From Flavobacterium soli DSM 19725 (GTDB lineage: Bacteria > Bacteroidota > Bacteroidia > Flavobacteriales > Flavobacteriaceae): a DNA stretch of 64,000 bases. This document shows, one piece after another, positions 17,861 to 26,536 of this stretch. The notes below the pieces were generated by a model. That model ran no database searches, had not been told where the DNA came from, and saw only the letters and a program-made list of their open reading frames with translations. The stretch spans positions 88,878 to 152,877 of the forward strand of contig NZ_AUGO01000013.1 in NCBI RefSeq assembly GCF_000422705.1, read 5' to 3'. Each line of letters begins with the position of its first letter. Within the stretch, counting starts at the first letter, position 1. The position numbers and the translations under genes are program-made.

Positions 17861-18798
17861 TTCTTCAAAGGCTTTCCATTTTTTGTACTAATAATCACAA
17901 CCCCTTTTTTACCCTTTTCGCCATAAGCAGCTGTAGCTTCCTCTTCGAGCAAAATTTTAGTCGAGATAATCTCTTGTTTGTCCAACGGATAATAAGGACT
18001 GGTTGGGTTTTTGCCAAAAAGTTCTTCTTCAGAATATTCCGTTCCGTTGATGACGTATAAGGGTTCTGTTAAAACTTTAATCAATTCAACTTCTTCGTTT
18101 TGCGTGTTATTTTTCTTTAAAAGCGTGTCCAAGTTATCATCATTTCGGTTTACAACAGCTTCTCCATCAACAACCACAAGAGGATTTGGCTTTTTTACAA
18201 CTTGCTCTTCTGTAAAACTATCATTTTTTCTTTGTTTTTGAACAAAACTGCTTTTCACACTAACAGCATCATAAGTAGGCGGATTGAAGTATCCAGCACT
18301 TTTTTCTTTTTTGCTATTTTGGAGAACTCCAGCTTTATCGGTTTCAAAAGATTTGGTAGCAGGTTCTTCAAAAAGTTCATCGGCAGTTGCTGGAGTGTGA
18401 TTTTCTACTACAGTCACAGCTTGTTCCGTCACCATTTTATCCTGAATGATTTCTTTGGCTTTCGCCGAATTTACAATGTTTGGATTCGCTTCTTGTTGTT
18501 CATTTTTAATAATTGGAGTTTCCGTTTTTATTGTTTCTATTTCTTCATGTACCACTGCGTTTTCTGGAGTAATAATTTCTGAATCCTCTTTAAAAAATTG
18601 ATAACCTAAAGTAAAAAGCAATAAAAACGAAGCAGCAATCGCTATTTTTTTCCAAAGTCTATTTTCGTTTTTGAGTACCTTTTGGTCGAGTTTGTCTTCA
18701 ACCCTTGCCCAAACTTTATCCATAGCAGGAAAGTCTTTGCCTTCGGCTTTTTGTGAAGCCTGTTGAAATTGTTTATATAATGTATCCTGATGTTCCAT
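17857..18798 (-). CDS. Anti-sigma-like membrane protein with TonB-plug-like C-terminus
   Basis: The 313-residue protein has a cytoplasmic N-terminus (about 1-46), one membrane helix (about 49-67, KKIAIAASFLLLFTLGYQFF), a long low-complexity periplasmic linker rich in Glu, Lys, Asn and Thr, and a C-terminal module (about 245-310: PLYVINGTEYSEEEL ... ATAAYGEKGKKGVVIISTKNG). That last module is like the plug end of TonB-dependent receptors but has no barrel. It begins 2 bp after the sigma factor stop, the classic place for an anti-sigma partner. No standard anti-sigma domain was recognised, so the role is inferred from topology and position. Confidence 0.75.
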   Translation of the reverse strand: MEHQDTLYKQFQQASQKAEGKDFPAMDKVWARVEDKLDQKVLKNENRLWKKIAIAASFLLLFTLGYQFFKEDSEIITPENAVVHEEIETIKTETPIIKNEQQEANPNIVNSAKAKEIIQDKMVTEQAVTVVENHTPATADELFEEPATKSFETDKAGVLQNSKKEKSAGYFNPPTYDAVSVKSSFVQKQRKNDSFTEEQVVKKPNPLVVVDGEAVVNRNDDNLDTLLKKNNTQNEEVELIKVLTEPLYVINGTEYSEEELFGKNPTSPYYPLDKQEIISTKILLEEEATAAYGEKGKKGVVIISTKNGKPLKK

Positions 18799-18800
18799 TA

Positions 18801-19337
18801 CTATTTTGCTTTTTGATAATACAGATTATTTACTAATTCTTTTAACTTGGTTCTGGAAACATTCAATTGTGATTTAGACGTTCCTTCAGAAATCCCAAGC
18901 ATTGCAGCAATTTCCTTATGCGAAAATCCTTCAATGGCAAAAAGATTGAAAACCGTTTTGCAACCTTCAGGGATATGATTGAGCAATTGCAGCAAATCTT
19001 CTTCGTCTAGAATAGTTTCCTCTGGCGTTTCCAGTTGTGGTTCAATCTTCATATCATCTATATAAATGTTGAAGTTGACTTTTTTCTTGAGTGTCAAAAG
19101 GCATTGGTTAACCGTTATTTTTCGGGCCCAAGCTTCAAAAGCTCGAACTTCCTTTAACTGGTCCAGTTTGGTGAAAATAGTATAGAAAGCATCGGCCATC
19201 ACTTCTTCTATTTCCTCCTCCTTTTTGAGATACCGCTTGCAAGTTCGGTAGAGCTTTGGTGCCATAAACTCATACACCTGTCGCTGGGAGCCACGATGCA
19301 TTTTTTTGCACTCTGTTAGTATTTTTTCGTCTATCAC
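18801..19337 (-). CDS. ECF-type RNA polymerase sigma factor
   Basis: This 178-residue sigma-70-like factor has region 2 (YEFMAPKLYRTCKRYLKKEEEIEEVMADAFYTIFTKL ... FEAWARKITVNQCLLTLKK) and region 4 (LLNHIPEGCKTVFNLFAIEGFSHKEIAAMLGISEGTSKSQLNVSRTKLKEL). Regions 1.1 and 3 are missing, as in all ECF factors. It is the first gene of a three-gene operon with two membrane proteins, so it is probably held by the first of these and released by an envelope cue. Target promoters are not identifiable here. Confidence 0.93.
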   Translation of the reverse strand: MIDEKILTECKKMHRGSQRQVYEFMAPKLYRTCKRYLKKEEEIEEVMADAFYTIFTKLDQLKEVRAFEAWARKITVNQCLLTLKKKVNFNIYIDDMKIEPQLETPEETILDEEDLLQLLNHIPEGCKTVFNLFAIEGFSHKEIAAMLGISEGTSKSQLNVSRTKLKELVNNLYYQKAK

Positions 19338-19400
19338 AATTGTTGTTTTTTATATAGAGTGTTTTTTATAGCCAAAGGTTGGGAAAAGGTATAAAAAAAT

Positions 19401-19435
19401 AAAACAAAAAGCTTATCGGGAAGGATAAGCTTTTT
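19401..19435 (-). terminator. Intrinsic terminator after the LamG protein gene
   Basis: AAAAAGCTTATC (19406-19417) pairs with GATAAGCTTTTT (19424-19435), a 12-bp stem with a 6-nt loop. On the minus strand it is followed by TTTTTGTTTT and ends transcription of the gene whose stop is at 19458. Confidence 0.8.
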
Positions 19436-19457
19436 GAAATAGGGTATAGGCTGGCGA

Positions 19458-20462
19458 TTATTGTTTGATAAACTTTATAGTTTCACTCTGATTTATGATG
19501 GCAAAATAAACGCCACTGGTTAAATCAGCCACATTCACTGTAGCTGTTTGTGATTTTATTTCTTCTTGAGTAAGGATTACTCTTCCTGCCAAGTCAACAA
19601 TTTTAATGGTATTGATTTCGGAGAAACCAGAAAAATGAATTTGGCTTGAAGTGGGATTTGGATAAATAGAAACTTTAGACGTCATAAAATTGTTGGTCGC
19701 CAACTCTTCTTCACTTCCCCAATTGGAAGTAGTTCCAGTTAAGGCAAAATTATTCAATGTGCCATTGAGCGTTCCCATTTCGTTTGTTAGGGTAGTTAAA
19801 CCTGCATTAGAACCATAGGCTGTTCCTTGATTGAATTTGTAATACAACTTAAGATCGGTTTCGCCTTCAGGTGCTGCAATTTCTCCATTGTTATACATGA
19901 TGGTGCTAATATCGGTTCCGGTAAGGGCTTTGCTCCAAAGACTAACTTCGTCAATATAGCCTTGATGGTAAAAATTAAACGAGCTATATTGTATGTTCCC
20001 GATTTTAAATGTCGAAGAATTGGATGCAGGAACACTACCTGATGCAGCAACCGATGCTACTTCCTGATCTCCCAGATAAAGCGTTAAATAGGATCCGTCA
20101 TATACCAAGAAAAAGTGGTTCCATTCCTCCAACACCAATCCATCATAGGTTAAGGTATAGCCAACTCCACTGGAATTTCTAAACCTTGCCTCAACTTCGG
20201 TGCTTGTTAATTGAATGAGATAAAAATCAAAATTAGAATCATTTCGATAGCCTGCAAATCCATTGAATGCTGGAAAGCTTGGACTGTCATTTTTTGGAAA
20301 TACTTTGCATGACATGGATATTGTCTCACTGCTGGATAGTAGATTGCCAGAACCAGCTACAGTAACATTGTCATTGACACCATCAAAATCAAGGTAATTG
20401 TTTTGTGAAAAACCAGTATAGGCCGAAAATGTGAATAGAAGTAAAAGTAGTTTTCTTTTCAT
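19458..20462 (-). CDS. LamG-domain protein secreted by T9SS
   Basis: The 334-residue product has a signal peptide (about 1-19, ends GFSQ), a LamG/concanavalin-like jelly-roll (about 22-215; LDFDGVNDNVTV, WNHFFLVYDGSYLTLYL, GYIDEVSLWSKALT). It ends in a type A C-terminal sorting domain (about 262-334; VSIYPNPTSSQIHFSG ... LTSGVYFAIINQ ... IKFIKQ). It should cross the outer membrane through T9SS and be attached to the surface or released. Ligand unknown; LamG domains often bind glycans or proteins. Confidence 0.92.
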   Translation of the reverse strand: MKRKLLLLLFTFSAYTGFSQNNYLDFDGVNDNVTVAGSGNLLSSSETISMSCKVFPKNDSPSFPAFNGFAGYRNDSNFDFYLIQLTSTEVEARFRNSSGVGYTLTYDGLVLEEWNHFFLVYDGSYLTLYLGDQEVASVAASGSVPASNSSTFKIGNIQYSSFNFYHQGYIDEVSLWSKALTGTDISTIMYNNGEIAAPEGETDLKLYYKFNQGTAYGSNAGLTTLTNEMGTLNGTLNNFALTGTTSNWGSEEELATNNFMTSKVSIYPNPTSSQIHFSGFSEINTIKIVDLAGRVILTQEEIKSQTATVNVADLTSGVYFAIINQSETIKFIKQ

Positions 20463-20618
20463 AATACATTAAATTTAGGGGTTTTTGTTTAAACCAAATT
20501 TAATGTTTTTATACTACATTGGTTAATTTAAAATTAAATATTGTTAATTATTCACAAAAAATTAAAAATAAGTTGTTAAAATAATTTAATTAAAAATTTT
20601 AATCGTCAATAAAGTTAA

Positions 20619-20651
20619 ACAGTTTACAGTTGTTGGGAAACTGTAAACTGT
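20619..20651. terminator. Long hairpin downstream of the LURP-one-like gene
   Basis: ACAGTTTACAGTT (20619-20631) pairs perfectly with AACTGTAAACTGT (20639-20651), 13 bp. The T-tract on the minus side is weak, so termination is possible but not certain. The same words recur at 21296-21320 (TGTAAACTG twice), suggesting a spreading spacer repeat. Confidence 0.55.
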
Positions 20652-20663
20652 AATTAAAACTAT

Positions 20664-21251
20664 TTATTCTTTAAACACCATATCGATACACATCACAGCG
20701 GCAAGAATCAATTGGCGAACAGCGTCGTCTGGTTTTACATTGTCATGGATTTGAAGTACATAATTATCGGCAGAAGTGAAGAGCTCCCGACCCATTCCGG
20801 CCCATTTTTTACTCACATGAGCTAACTCTGTACTGTCTTTCATAAACTTGAAATCCCAGCCTGTCCACTTTCCTTGAAGTGTACATACAGGTCTTCCATC
20901 TTTATCTTCGATGTTGAATTTTCCGCCAAAAGAAAAGAACTGCTGTTTGAACAAGCCAATCAAACGGTCTTTTTCATCGAAGATCTCTACATCCGAACGC
21001 AAAATAGTGAAGCCTCTTTTGACACTAATAATCTTTTCGCCTGATGTGGTTTTGATTTCCAGATGAAACGGCGTCATTCGTTTGTAATCGGTAAAGCGAA
21101 ATAATTTAGTAAAGAAACCAAGATTATCTTCTCGGGTTGTCATGATCATCTGGTTGTTTTCCGGATCATAAATGTCAAAGTTATTGGCGGCCTTGAACAT
21201 CCCAATGTGTTCTTTTACTAAAAATAGATTTTTGTTTAAAATTGGATGCAT
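20664..21251 (-). CDS. LURP-one-related / scramblase-like protein
   Basis: This 195-residue protein has the LOR/tubby-like barrel pattern: NKNLFLVKEHIGMFKAANNFDIYDPENNQ, repeating strands with Gly/Asp turns (FTILRSDVEIFDEKDRLIGLFKQ, FNIEDKDGRPVCTLQG), WDFKFMKDSTELAHVSKKW, and a final hydrophobic helix (RQLILAAVMCIDMVF). No signal peptide is visible. The family is related to phospholipid scramblases and plant LURP1; bacterial function is unknown. It is separated by 77 bp from the DUF6929 gene on the same strand. Confidence 0.8.
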   Translation of the reverse strand: MHPILNKNLFLVKEHIGMFKAANNFDIYDPENNQMIMTTREDNLGFFTKLFRFTDYKRMTPFHLEIKTTSGEKIISVKRGFTILRSDVEIFDEKDRLIGLFKQQFFSFGGKFNIEDKDGRPVCTLQGKWTGWDFKFMKDSTELAHVSKKWAGMGRELFTSADNYVLQIHDNVKPDDAVRQLILAAVMCIDMVFKE

Positions 21252-21328
21252 TGTTTTTTTTGGTTAAAAGTTATTTGTTAATCATTATACGTGACTGCTG
21301 TAAACTGCGACTGTAAACTGACCACTGA

Positions 21329-22171
21329 TCACTTCTTCAAAGTAAGCTTGTAAATGTCAGATTGTTGCACGTCAGAATCTTTGTCTTCACACAAAAGGAA
21401 TTCGAGTGTTTCTTTGTTGTTTTTATAAAGGGTGAGTCCTTCAAATTTATGTTCGTTGGTGATGGTTTGTTTTAACTTGATTTTCATGGTTTTGGTGTTG
21501 ATACTTCCGATGATGCTTCCCAAAACGGCTCCGTCTTCATAAGTGGATTTTGAATCTTCGGCTGTGGCCAAAAAATAAAGGGTATTTTCCACCAAGATGG
21601 CATCGGTGAAAGTGGTTTGGACACCTTTTATTTTTGGAAGTTTATACGAATTGTAAAGGATTGTAAATTGATTTTCGAGATTTTTTCCTGAAACCGTAAA
21701 AACACCATTCTGACCCTTTTCGCCATTGCCTCTCTGGAAGAAATACCAGTTTTCGCCATCAAAAACACTTCCTTCGATATTGAAATCCTCGGGTTTAATT
21801 TCAGCGAAATATTGCATGGAAAGATAAAGATCGGTGAGGTCTAAAGTCTTTATGGGGTTTTTATTGTAGGTATTGAATTGCACCATTTGGTTGCGATTTT
21901 CGGTAGAGCCTGAACCAAAAACGCAAAGGTCTTCGCCAAATGGGGTAATGGATTCGAAATCGGGTTTTAGTTTTTTCGGAATGTTTTCTTTTGGCAATTC
22001 GGGATTTTCTAGGAGAATATGTGCATCGAGTTTTTTATCGGTCATGCCATATTCATAAAGTACTTTGCTGTTGTCGGAAATTAGAAAAAGCGAATCATTT
22101 TTGAAGAATAATCCGGAAGCAGAGCCAATGCCAATGATTTGGAACAAGAGTTCAAGTTGAAATTTTTGCAT
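21329..22171 (-). CDS. DUF6929 / SdiA-regulated-like beta-propeller protein
   Basis: The 280-residue product reads as a small beta-propeller: repeated blades with GLFFKNDSLFLISDNSKVLYEY, FESITPFGEDLCVFGSGST, FNIEGSVFDGENWYFFQRGNG, VQTTFTDAILVENTLYFLATAE and FEGLTLYKNNKETLEFLLCEDKD. The pattern matches DUF6929 and SdiA-regulated proteins of unknown function. No export signal is obvious, though the first 20 residues are moderately hydrophobic. It is divergent from the PPK2 gene; the spacer contains a hairpin repeat. Confidence 0.75.
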   Translation of the reverse strand: MQKFQLELLFQIIGIGSASGLFFKNDSLFLISDNSKVLYEYGMTDKKLDAHILLENPELPKENIPKKLKPDFESITPFGEDLCVFGSGSTENRNQMVQFNTYNKNPIKTLDLTDLYLSMQYFAEIKPEDFNIEGSVFDGENWYFFQRGNGEKGQNGVFTVSGKNLENQFTILYNSYKLPKIKGVQTTFTDAILVENTLYFLATAEDSKSTYEDGAVLGSIIGSINTKTMKIKLKQTITNEHKFEGLTLYKNNKETLEFLLCEDKDSDVQQSDIYKLTLKK

Positions 22172-22188
22172 GATGGTGTTCTATTTTT

Positions 22189-22266
22189 AGCCCCGATAGT
22201 AGTGGAAATCCTTTTCTTTTTTTCTTTAAAAAAGAAAAGATTGCAACGGATAGCGGGATTAGCTCC
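22189..22266 (+). repeat. Intergenic hairpin element, GGATAGCGGGA family (copy 2)
   Basis: CCCCGATAGTAGTGGAAAT, then hairpin CTTTTCTTTTTT...AAAAAAGAAAAG, then ATTGCAACGGATAGCGGGAT. It lies between the DUF6929 and PPK2 genes. It shares arms and hairpin with the copy at 51900 and, more distantly, the one at 6381. Confidence 0.7.
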
Positions 22267-22330
22267 TTTAAAAAAAAAATATTTTGTTTTCGAGTTTAAA
22301 TATATACATTTATGTAAAACAAATGGAGCT

Positions 22331-23209
22331 ATGAAAAATATAAATTTAGAAGATTTTAGGGTTGTGGAACCTATGGAGTTAAAAAACAGGCCAACGAAAA
22401 TTGAGGTTCCTATCGATGATGAGAAAAAGGAGAAAAAGCTAGCCAAGGTTCGGAACAAGATGAGTGAGTTGCAGGACACGATGTATGCCCACAATCGCTA
22501 TGGTGTTTTGATTTGCCTTCAAGGGATGGACACTTCGGGGAAGGACAGCTTGATTCGGGAAGTTTTTAAGGAGATAAATCCGAGAGGAGTGGTGGTGCAT
22601 AGTTTTAAAACACCAAATTCGACCGAATTGGAGCATGATTATCTTTGGCGACATTATATTGCCTTGCCGGAAAGAGGAAAATTCTCTGTCTTTAATCGGA
22701 CTCATTATGAAAATGTGTTGGTGACAAGGGTGCATCCCGAATATATTTTGAATGAAAATCTTCCAGGAATTGAAAAGGTGGAGGATATCAAGGATGAATT
22801 CTGGGAAAAGCGTTTTGAGCAAATCAATAATTTTGAAAAACATATTACCGAAAACGGAACGATCGTCTTGAAGTTTTTCCTGCATTTGAGCAAGGAGGAA
22901 CAAAGGGAACGTCTTTTGAGACGCTTGGAAGAGGGAAAACACAACTGGAAGTTCTCGCCTGGAGACTTGAAAGAACGCGACGAATGGAACGATTATCAAA
23001 AGTTTTATCAGGAAGCGATTAATAAATCTTCTACAGAAAATGCTCCGTGGTTTGTAGTTCCTGCTGATGATAAAGAGTTGGCACGTTATATTGTGGGGAA
23101 GATTATCCTGAACGAGATGGAAAAATATACAGATATTAAAAATCCGGAATTAGACGAGGAAATCAAGGAAAATATCAAGCATTATATTAATGAGTTAAGT
23201 AAAATCTGA
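22331..23209 (+). CDS. Polyphosphate kinase 2 family protein
   Basis: The start at 22331 (MKNINLEDFRVVEP) was chosen because the longer open frame upstream runs through the hairpin repeat. The protein has 292 residues: Walker A GMDTSGKDS (65-73), lid and substrate segments VHSFKTPNSTELEHDYLWRH and FNRTHYENVLVTRVHP, then HLSKEEQRERLLRRLEEGKHNWKF and DLKERDEWNDYQKFY. It transfers phosphate between polyphosphate and nucleoside di- or monophosphates in the cytoplasm. Length fits a single-domain PPK2; AMP or ADP preference cannot be called with confidence. Confidence 0.93.
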   Translation: MKNINLEDFRVVEPMELKNRPTKIEVPIDDEKKEKKLAKVRNKMSELQDTMYAHNRYGVLICLQGMDTSGKDSLIREVFKEINPRGVVVHSFKTPNSTELEHDYLWRHYIALPERGKFSVFNRTHYENVLVTRVHPEYILNENLPGIEKVEDIKDEFWEKRFEQINNFEKHITENGTIVLKFFLHLSKEEQRERLLRRLEEGKHNWKFSPGDLKERDEWNDYQKFYQEAINKSSTENAPWFVVPADDKELARYIVGKIILNEMEKYTDIKNPELDEEIKENIKHYINELSKI

Positions 23210-23210
23210 G

Positions 23211-23900
23211 ATGAGTATTTTCGATCGAAAGACAAAAAAGAAAGATATTGAACAATTTGGAAATAAAATTGCTGAATTGTTGGAATATGAAGTGCCTCAA
23301 ATTAAAGTTGCAATCGGACTTTCTGAAATTTATGGTATTAGTTTTGTCCAAAAACCAAAAGGAATTTATATTTCTCGTGGCTATAAACCAAAAGAGTTTG
23401 AAATAATAAGCAAAAATCATAAAACTTGTTTCAACCTGACAGGAATTTCTGTTTTAAACAAAAAAGAGAATCGTTATCAACAAATCAAACTCTATTATCA
23501 ATCTGACGGACTGACTAAAATTGAGATTGAAGATCCAGAATATTTCCATAAGATATTTGACCTAAAACAAATTCAGAAAAGCAAAATTGAACTTAAGTAT
23601 TTGAAAATAGAAAATCCTGATCAAAAGGCAACTGAAAAAATATTAAAGTCATTGAGTAAAGATCAAATTGACCTATTGGAATTAGATTATACATTTGAAA
23701 TTGAGTTTGACAAAAAACTGTTTTACACGATTTTGGATATGGAAGATGGAAATTATATTGCTGTAGATAAAAAAGGAAAAATATACAGACTGAATCATAA
23801 CCAAGAAGAACAAGTAAAATTGATTGCAAATAAACCAACTGACTTTTTTGAATTTTACAGTGGACAGAAAAGCGAACTGGAAGATATAATGTATAAATAA
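23211..23900 (+). CDS. Unknown protein, possible SUKH-like C-terminus
   Basis: This 229-residue cytoplasmic protein begins 1 nt after the PPK2 stop, so translation is probably coupled. The first half (GISFVQKPKGIYISRGYKPKE ...) matches no family I know. The C-terminal 60 residues (LFYTILDMEDGNYIAVDKKGKIYRLNHN ... LIANKPTDFFEFYSG) resemble the closing strands and helix of SUKH (SMI1/KNR4) proteins, a weak call made by eye. No membrane segment or signal. Some SUKH proteins are immunity proteins, but no toxin gene is adjacent. Confidence 0.65.
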   Translation: MSIFDRKTKKKDIEQFGNKIAELLEYEVPQIKVAIGLSEIYGISFVQKPKGIYISRGYKPKEFEIISKNHKTCFNLTGISVLNKKENRYQQIKLYYQSDGLTKIEIEDPEYFHKIFDLKQIQKSKIELKYLKIENPDQKATEKILKSLSKDQIDLLELDYTFEIEFDKKLFYTILDMEDGNYIAVDKKGKIYRLNHNQEEQVKLIANKPTDFFEFYSGQKSELEDIMYK

Positions 23901-24018
23901 ATAAAAAAGTTTACTAAACCGTGTTAAATCCGCAACAATCCATATCCATCAAATGTTTAGCTAGCTAGTTTTAATTAAAAATTTGTACAAGGCTTTATAT
24001 TTGATTTCATAAAAAAAA

Positions 24019-24048
24019 ACCTGATTGCAAATTCACAATCAGGTTTTT
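24019..24048. terminator. Bidirectional intrinsic terminator
   Basis: ACCTGATTG (24019-24027) pairs with CAATCAGGT (24036-24044), with A9 on the left and T5 on the right. It separates the plus-strand PPK2 pair from the minus-strand beta-barrel gene. Confidence 0.85.
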
Positions 24049-24072
24049 GGTTTTCATAGCAATTTTTCTTTT

Positions 24073-24612
24073 TTATAGTCGGAAACCGTAGGCAAGACGC
24101 AAAGCAAGTTGTCCTACACCTTTGTCGCCATCCACATTCACGAAATCTCCGTAGTATTCATAACGCAAACTCAAATCGATGTATTTGTTGGCATAACCAA
24201 TTCCAGGCGAAAGGATTAAGGTAGTCTCATCATAGTCATTTGTTACTGCAAAACCAGCACCAACTTCTCCTAGAAGATAAAATTGGTCTTCCCAGATGAA
24301 TCCTTTGAAACCTGCCTTTACAGGAATAAACCCTAAATCTTTAACATCGTTTCCAATAAAAAGATTCGTAAAACCTGTAGTCAAGGTGATAGATGTTCTT
24401 TTTGATAAATCATATTGAAGTCTTGCATCTGCACCAAGTGCGAAATCATAAGGATCTTCAAATACATATCCTGCATTTAAACCGAATCCTAAACGGAAAC
24501 CTTGATCATAATTTTCAGCCGCTTCAGGTAATGTCGCTGGTTCTTGTGCGTTTACATTTCCTGCAAATAGCATTGCAATTGCAACTGCTACTAATTTAAA
24601 TTTTGTTTTCAT
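24073..24612 (-). CDS. Small outer-membrane beta-barrel protein
   Basis: The ATG at 24612 gives a good signal peptide (MKTKFKLVAVAIAMLFAGNVNAQ); the open frame upstream adds an implausible Cys/Arg-rich leader. The 179-residue product shows alternating strands ending in aromatics (FRLGFGLNAGYVFED, DARLQYDLSKRTSITLTTGF, AGFKGFIWEDQFYLLGEVGAGF, YIDLSLRYEYYGDF, GQLALRLAYGFRL), ending with a Phe-Arg-Leu near the C-terminus. It fits an eight-stranded OmpW/OMP_b-brl barrel. Function unknown. Confidence 0.88.
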   Translation of the reverse strand: MKTKFKLVAVAIAMLFAGNVNAQEPATLPEAAENYDQGFRLGFGLNAGYVFEDPYDFALGADARLQYDLSKRTSITLTTGFTNLFIGNDVKDLGFIPVKAGFKGFIWEDQFYLLGEVGAGFAVTNDYDETTLILSPGIGYANKYIDLSLRYEYYGDFVNVDGDKGVGQLALRLAYGFRL

Positions 24613-24877
24613 TGTTTTAGTTTTTAATGTTAATCTATCTCTTGCTTTACTAGTATAATTCCTAACAAAGCACAAGGCAAAGATAGTTTTGCACTTTTTA
24701 GAAAGAGTTATGGAATTTAGGGATATTGTTATATTATTTTGAGAAAGAGCAATTGACCGCTTTTTTCTAAAAGTTTATATAAGAGACGCTAAGCCCATTT
24801 TAACAAAGTTTAACGCCATCTTTTTGCCTAAAAAGCTTAAAAAAGCGAACTTGTAATTAATTATAAAAATGTAAAAA

Positions 24878-25321
24878 ATGATAGTGATCGAAAAATTCAA
24901 TCCAACTACAAAAATTGAAAGCCATTTGCAAGAAGAAATTCTAGATTTTCTTTTTCATAATTTAGAAGAATATGGTGACCCAAAAAATGATATTGAGGAG
25001 GCCATAAAATATGCCTTGAGCGATGAACCCAATAAAGGAGGTTTTGTGATTGCTGCAAAAATGGATTCGGAGATTGTGGGTGCGGTTGTGGTAAACGAAA
25101 CAGGAATGAAGAAATATATTCCCGAAAATATCCTGGTCTATATTGCGACAGATTGTAACCAACGCGGAAAAGGAATTGGAAAACAGCTCATGATTGAAGC
25201 AATGGAAACCGCAATGGGAAGCATCGCTTTGCATGTTGAACCTGATAATCCAGCCAAGAAGCTGTATGAAAAGCTAGGCTTTACTAACAAATACCTTGAA
25301 ATGAGGTATTCAAAAAACTAA
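24878..25321 (+). CDS. GNAT-family N-acetyltransferase
   Basis: This 147-residue enzyme has the Acetyltransf_1 core: VIAAKMDSEIVGAVVVNETGM, then ILVYIATDCNQRGKGIGKQLM (acetyl-CoA loop NQRGKGIG), ALHVEPDNPAKKLYEKLGF and a final EMRY strand. Only 2 bp separate it from the PLP racemase gene, so both act in one transcript, possibly on the same amino acid: the transferase could acetylate the D-amino acid made by the racemase. That link is inference. Confidence 0.9.
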   Translation: MIVIEKFNPTTKIESHLQEEILDFLFHNLEEYGDPKNDIEEAIKYALSDEPNKGGFVIAAKMDSEIVGAVVVNETGMKKYIPENILVYIATDCNQRGKGIGKQLMIEAMETAMGSIALHVEPDNPAKKLYEKLGFTNKYLEMRYSKN

Positions 25322-25323
25322 AG

Positions 25324-26397
25324 ATGGCCTTTATAACTCTCGAAACACAAAAACTCAAAAAGAATTACCACTACCTAGATTCTTTTTTTAATGATCACGG
25401 TATAGAATGGTCCATTGTGACCAAAATGCTTTGCGGTAACAAGAAATACCTGCAAGAACTACTCGATTTGGGCATCAACCAATATTCAGATTCCAGGATA
25501 AGTAACTTGAAGATGATCAAGCTCTTGAAGCAGGATGCCGAAACCATCTATATCAAACCTCCTGCAAAGGGCGTGATCGAAGAAGTCATTACCTATGCCG
25601 ATATCAGTATGAATACCGATTTTGAAACCATCCGGATGCTATCCGAAGAAGCTTTAAGGCAAAATAAAATCCATAAGATTATTATCATGATCGATCTGGG
25701 CGAACTTCGTGAAGGCGTGATGCGTGATGATTTTGTAGATTTTTATGCTACCGTTTTTCGAATGAAGAATATCGAAGTGGTGGGAATAGGAACCAATCTT
25801 TCCTGTCTATATGGCATTTTGCCCAATAACGACAAGTTGTTGCAACTTTGCCTTTATAAACAGCTCATTGAACTCAAGTTCAACGTGAAAATTCCCTATA
25901 TTTCAGGTGGTTCTTCCGTTACCATTCCGTTGATCGAGCAAAAACTTTTGCCAAAGGATGTAAATCATTTTAGGGTAGGGGAAACGCTCTTTATGGGTAC
26001 CGATGTTTACAATAACAAAAAGTATGATGAACTGGAAAACGATATTTTCAAGCTGTATGCCGAGATCATCGAATTATATGAGAAACCTCTAATTCCGTCT
26101 GGCGAAATGGGTCCGAATCTGGAAGGTGACACCGTTACTTTCAATCAGGAAAATGTAGGCAAGACGACCTATCGTGCCATTATTGACGTAGGTTTGCTTG
26201 ATATCGACATCAAGCATTTTGATCCAACGGATACCGAAATTAAATATGCCGGAGCGACTTCTGATATGGTGGTGCTCGATTTGGGTGAAAATCCAAAAGG
26301 CTACAAAGTGGGTGACCAGATCGAATTCACGATGGATTATATGGGAATCGTGAGGATCATGAACTCTAAATATATTGAGAAAAGGGTGTTGAATTAA
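25324..26397 (+). CDS. Alanine/ornithine-racemase-family PLP enzyme
   Basis: The 357-residue protein is a fold-type III PLP enzyme: N-terminal TIM barrel with the Schiff-base lysine in WSIVTKMLCGN (Lys34), INQYSDSRISNLKMI, MIDLGELREGV, and phosphate-binding ISGGSSVTIPL, then a C-terminal beta domain (YRAIIDVGLLDIDIKHFDP). Members include alanine racemases and the ornithine racemase Orr; this sequence looks nearer the latter group, but the substrate is not certain. Preceded by a GNAT gene at 2 bp and closed by a strong terminator. Confidence 0.88.
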   Translation: MAFITLETQKLKKNYHYLDSFFNDHGIEWSIVTKMLCGNKKYLQELLDLGINQYSDSRISNLKMIKLLKQDAETIYIKPPAKGVIEEVITYADISMNTDFETIRMLSEEALRQNKIHKIIIMIDLGELREGVMRDDFVDFYATVFRMKNIEVVGIGTNLSCLYGILPNNDKLLQLCLYKQLIELKFNVKIPYISGGSSVTIPLIEQKLLPKDVNHFRVGETLFMGTDVYNNKKYDELENDIFKLYAEIIELYEKPLIPSGEMGPNLEGDTVTFNQENVGKTTYRAIIDVGLLDIDIKHFDPTDTEIKYAGATSDMVVLDLGENPKGYKVGDQIEFTMDYMGIVRIMNSKYIEKRVLN

Positions 26398-26415
26398 TTT
26401 TTTCTCCTAAAAAGC

Positions 26416-26448
26416 AAATCCCTTTCAGTTTTGAAAGGGATTTTTTTT
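26416..26448 (+). terminator. Intrinsic terminator, CCCTTTCA module (copy 1)
   Basis: AAATCCCTTTCA-GTTT-TGAAAGGGATTT followed by T8, just after the racemase stop. The same 20-mer core CCCTTTCAGTTTTGAAAGGG, with flank AAAAGCAAA(A)TC, is found at three other sites in the window. Confidence 0.85.
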
Positions 26449-26536
26449 ATGGCTTCTTATACTCAATCTATAGAAAGGCTACTTGATCAAGTAGCGAAAA
26501 ACTAAAAAAAGAAAATAGCATTGTTGGCGAAATGCA

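Noticed and set aside
22139..22330. N-terminal extension of PPK2
   Set aside because: The frame runs through the hairpin repeat and part of the divergent gene; the family start fits the ATG at 22331.
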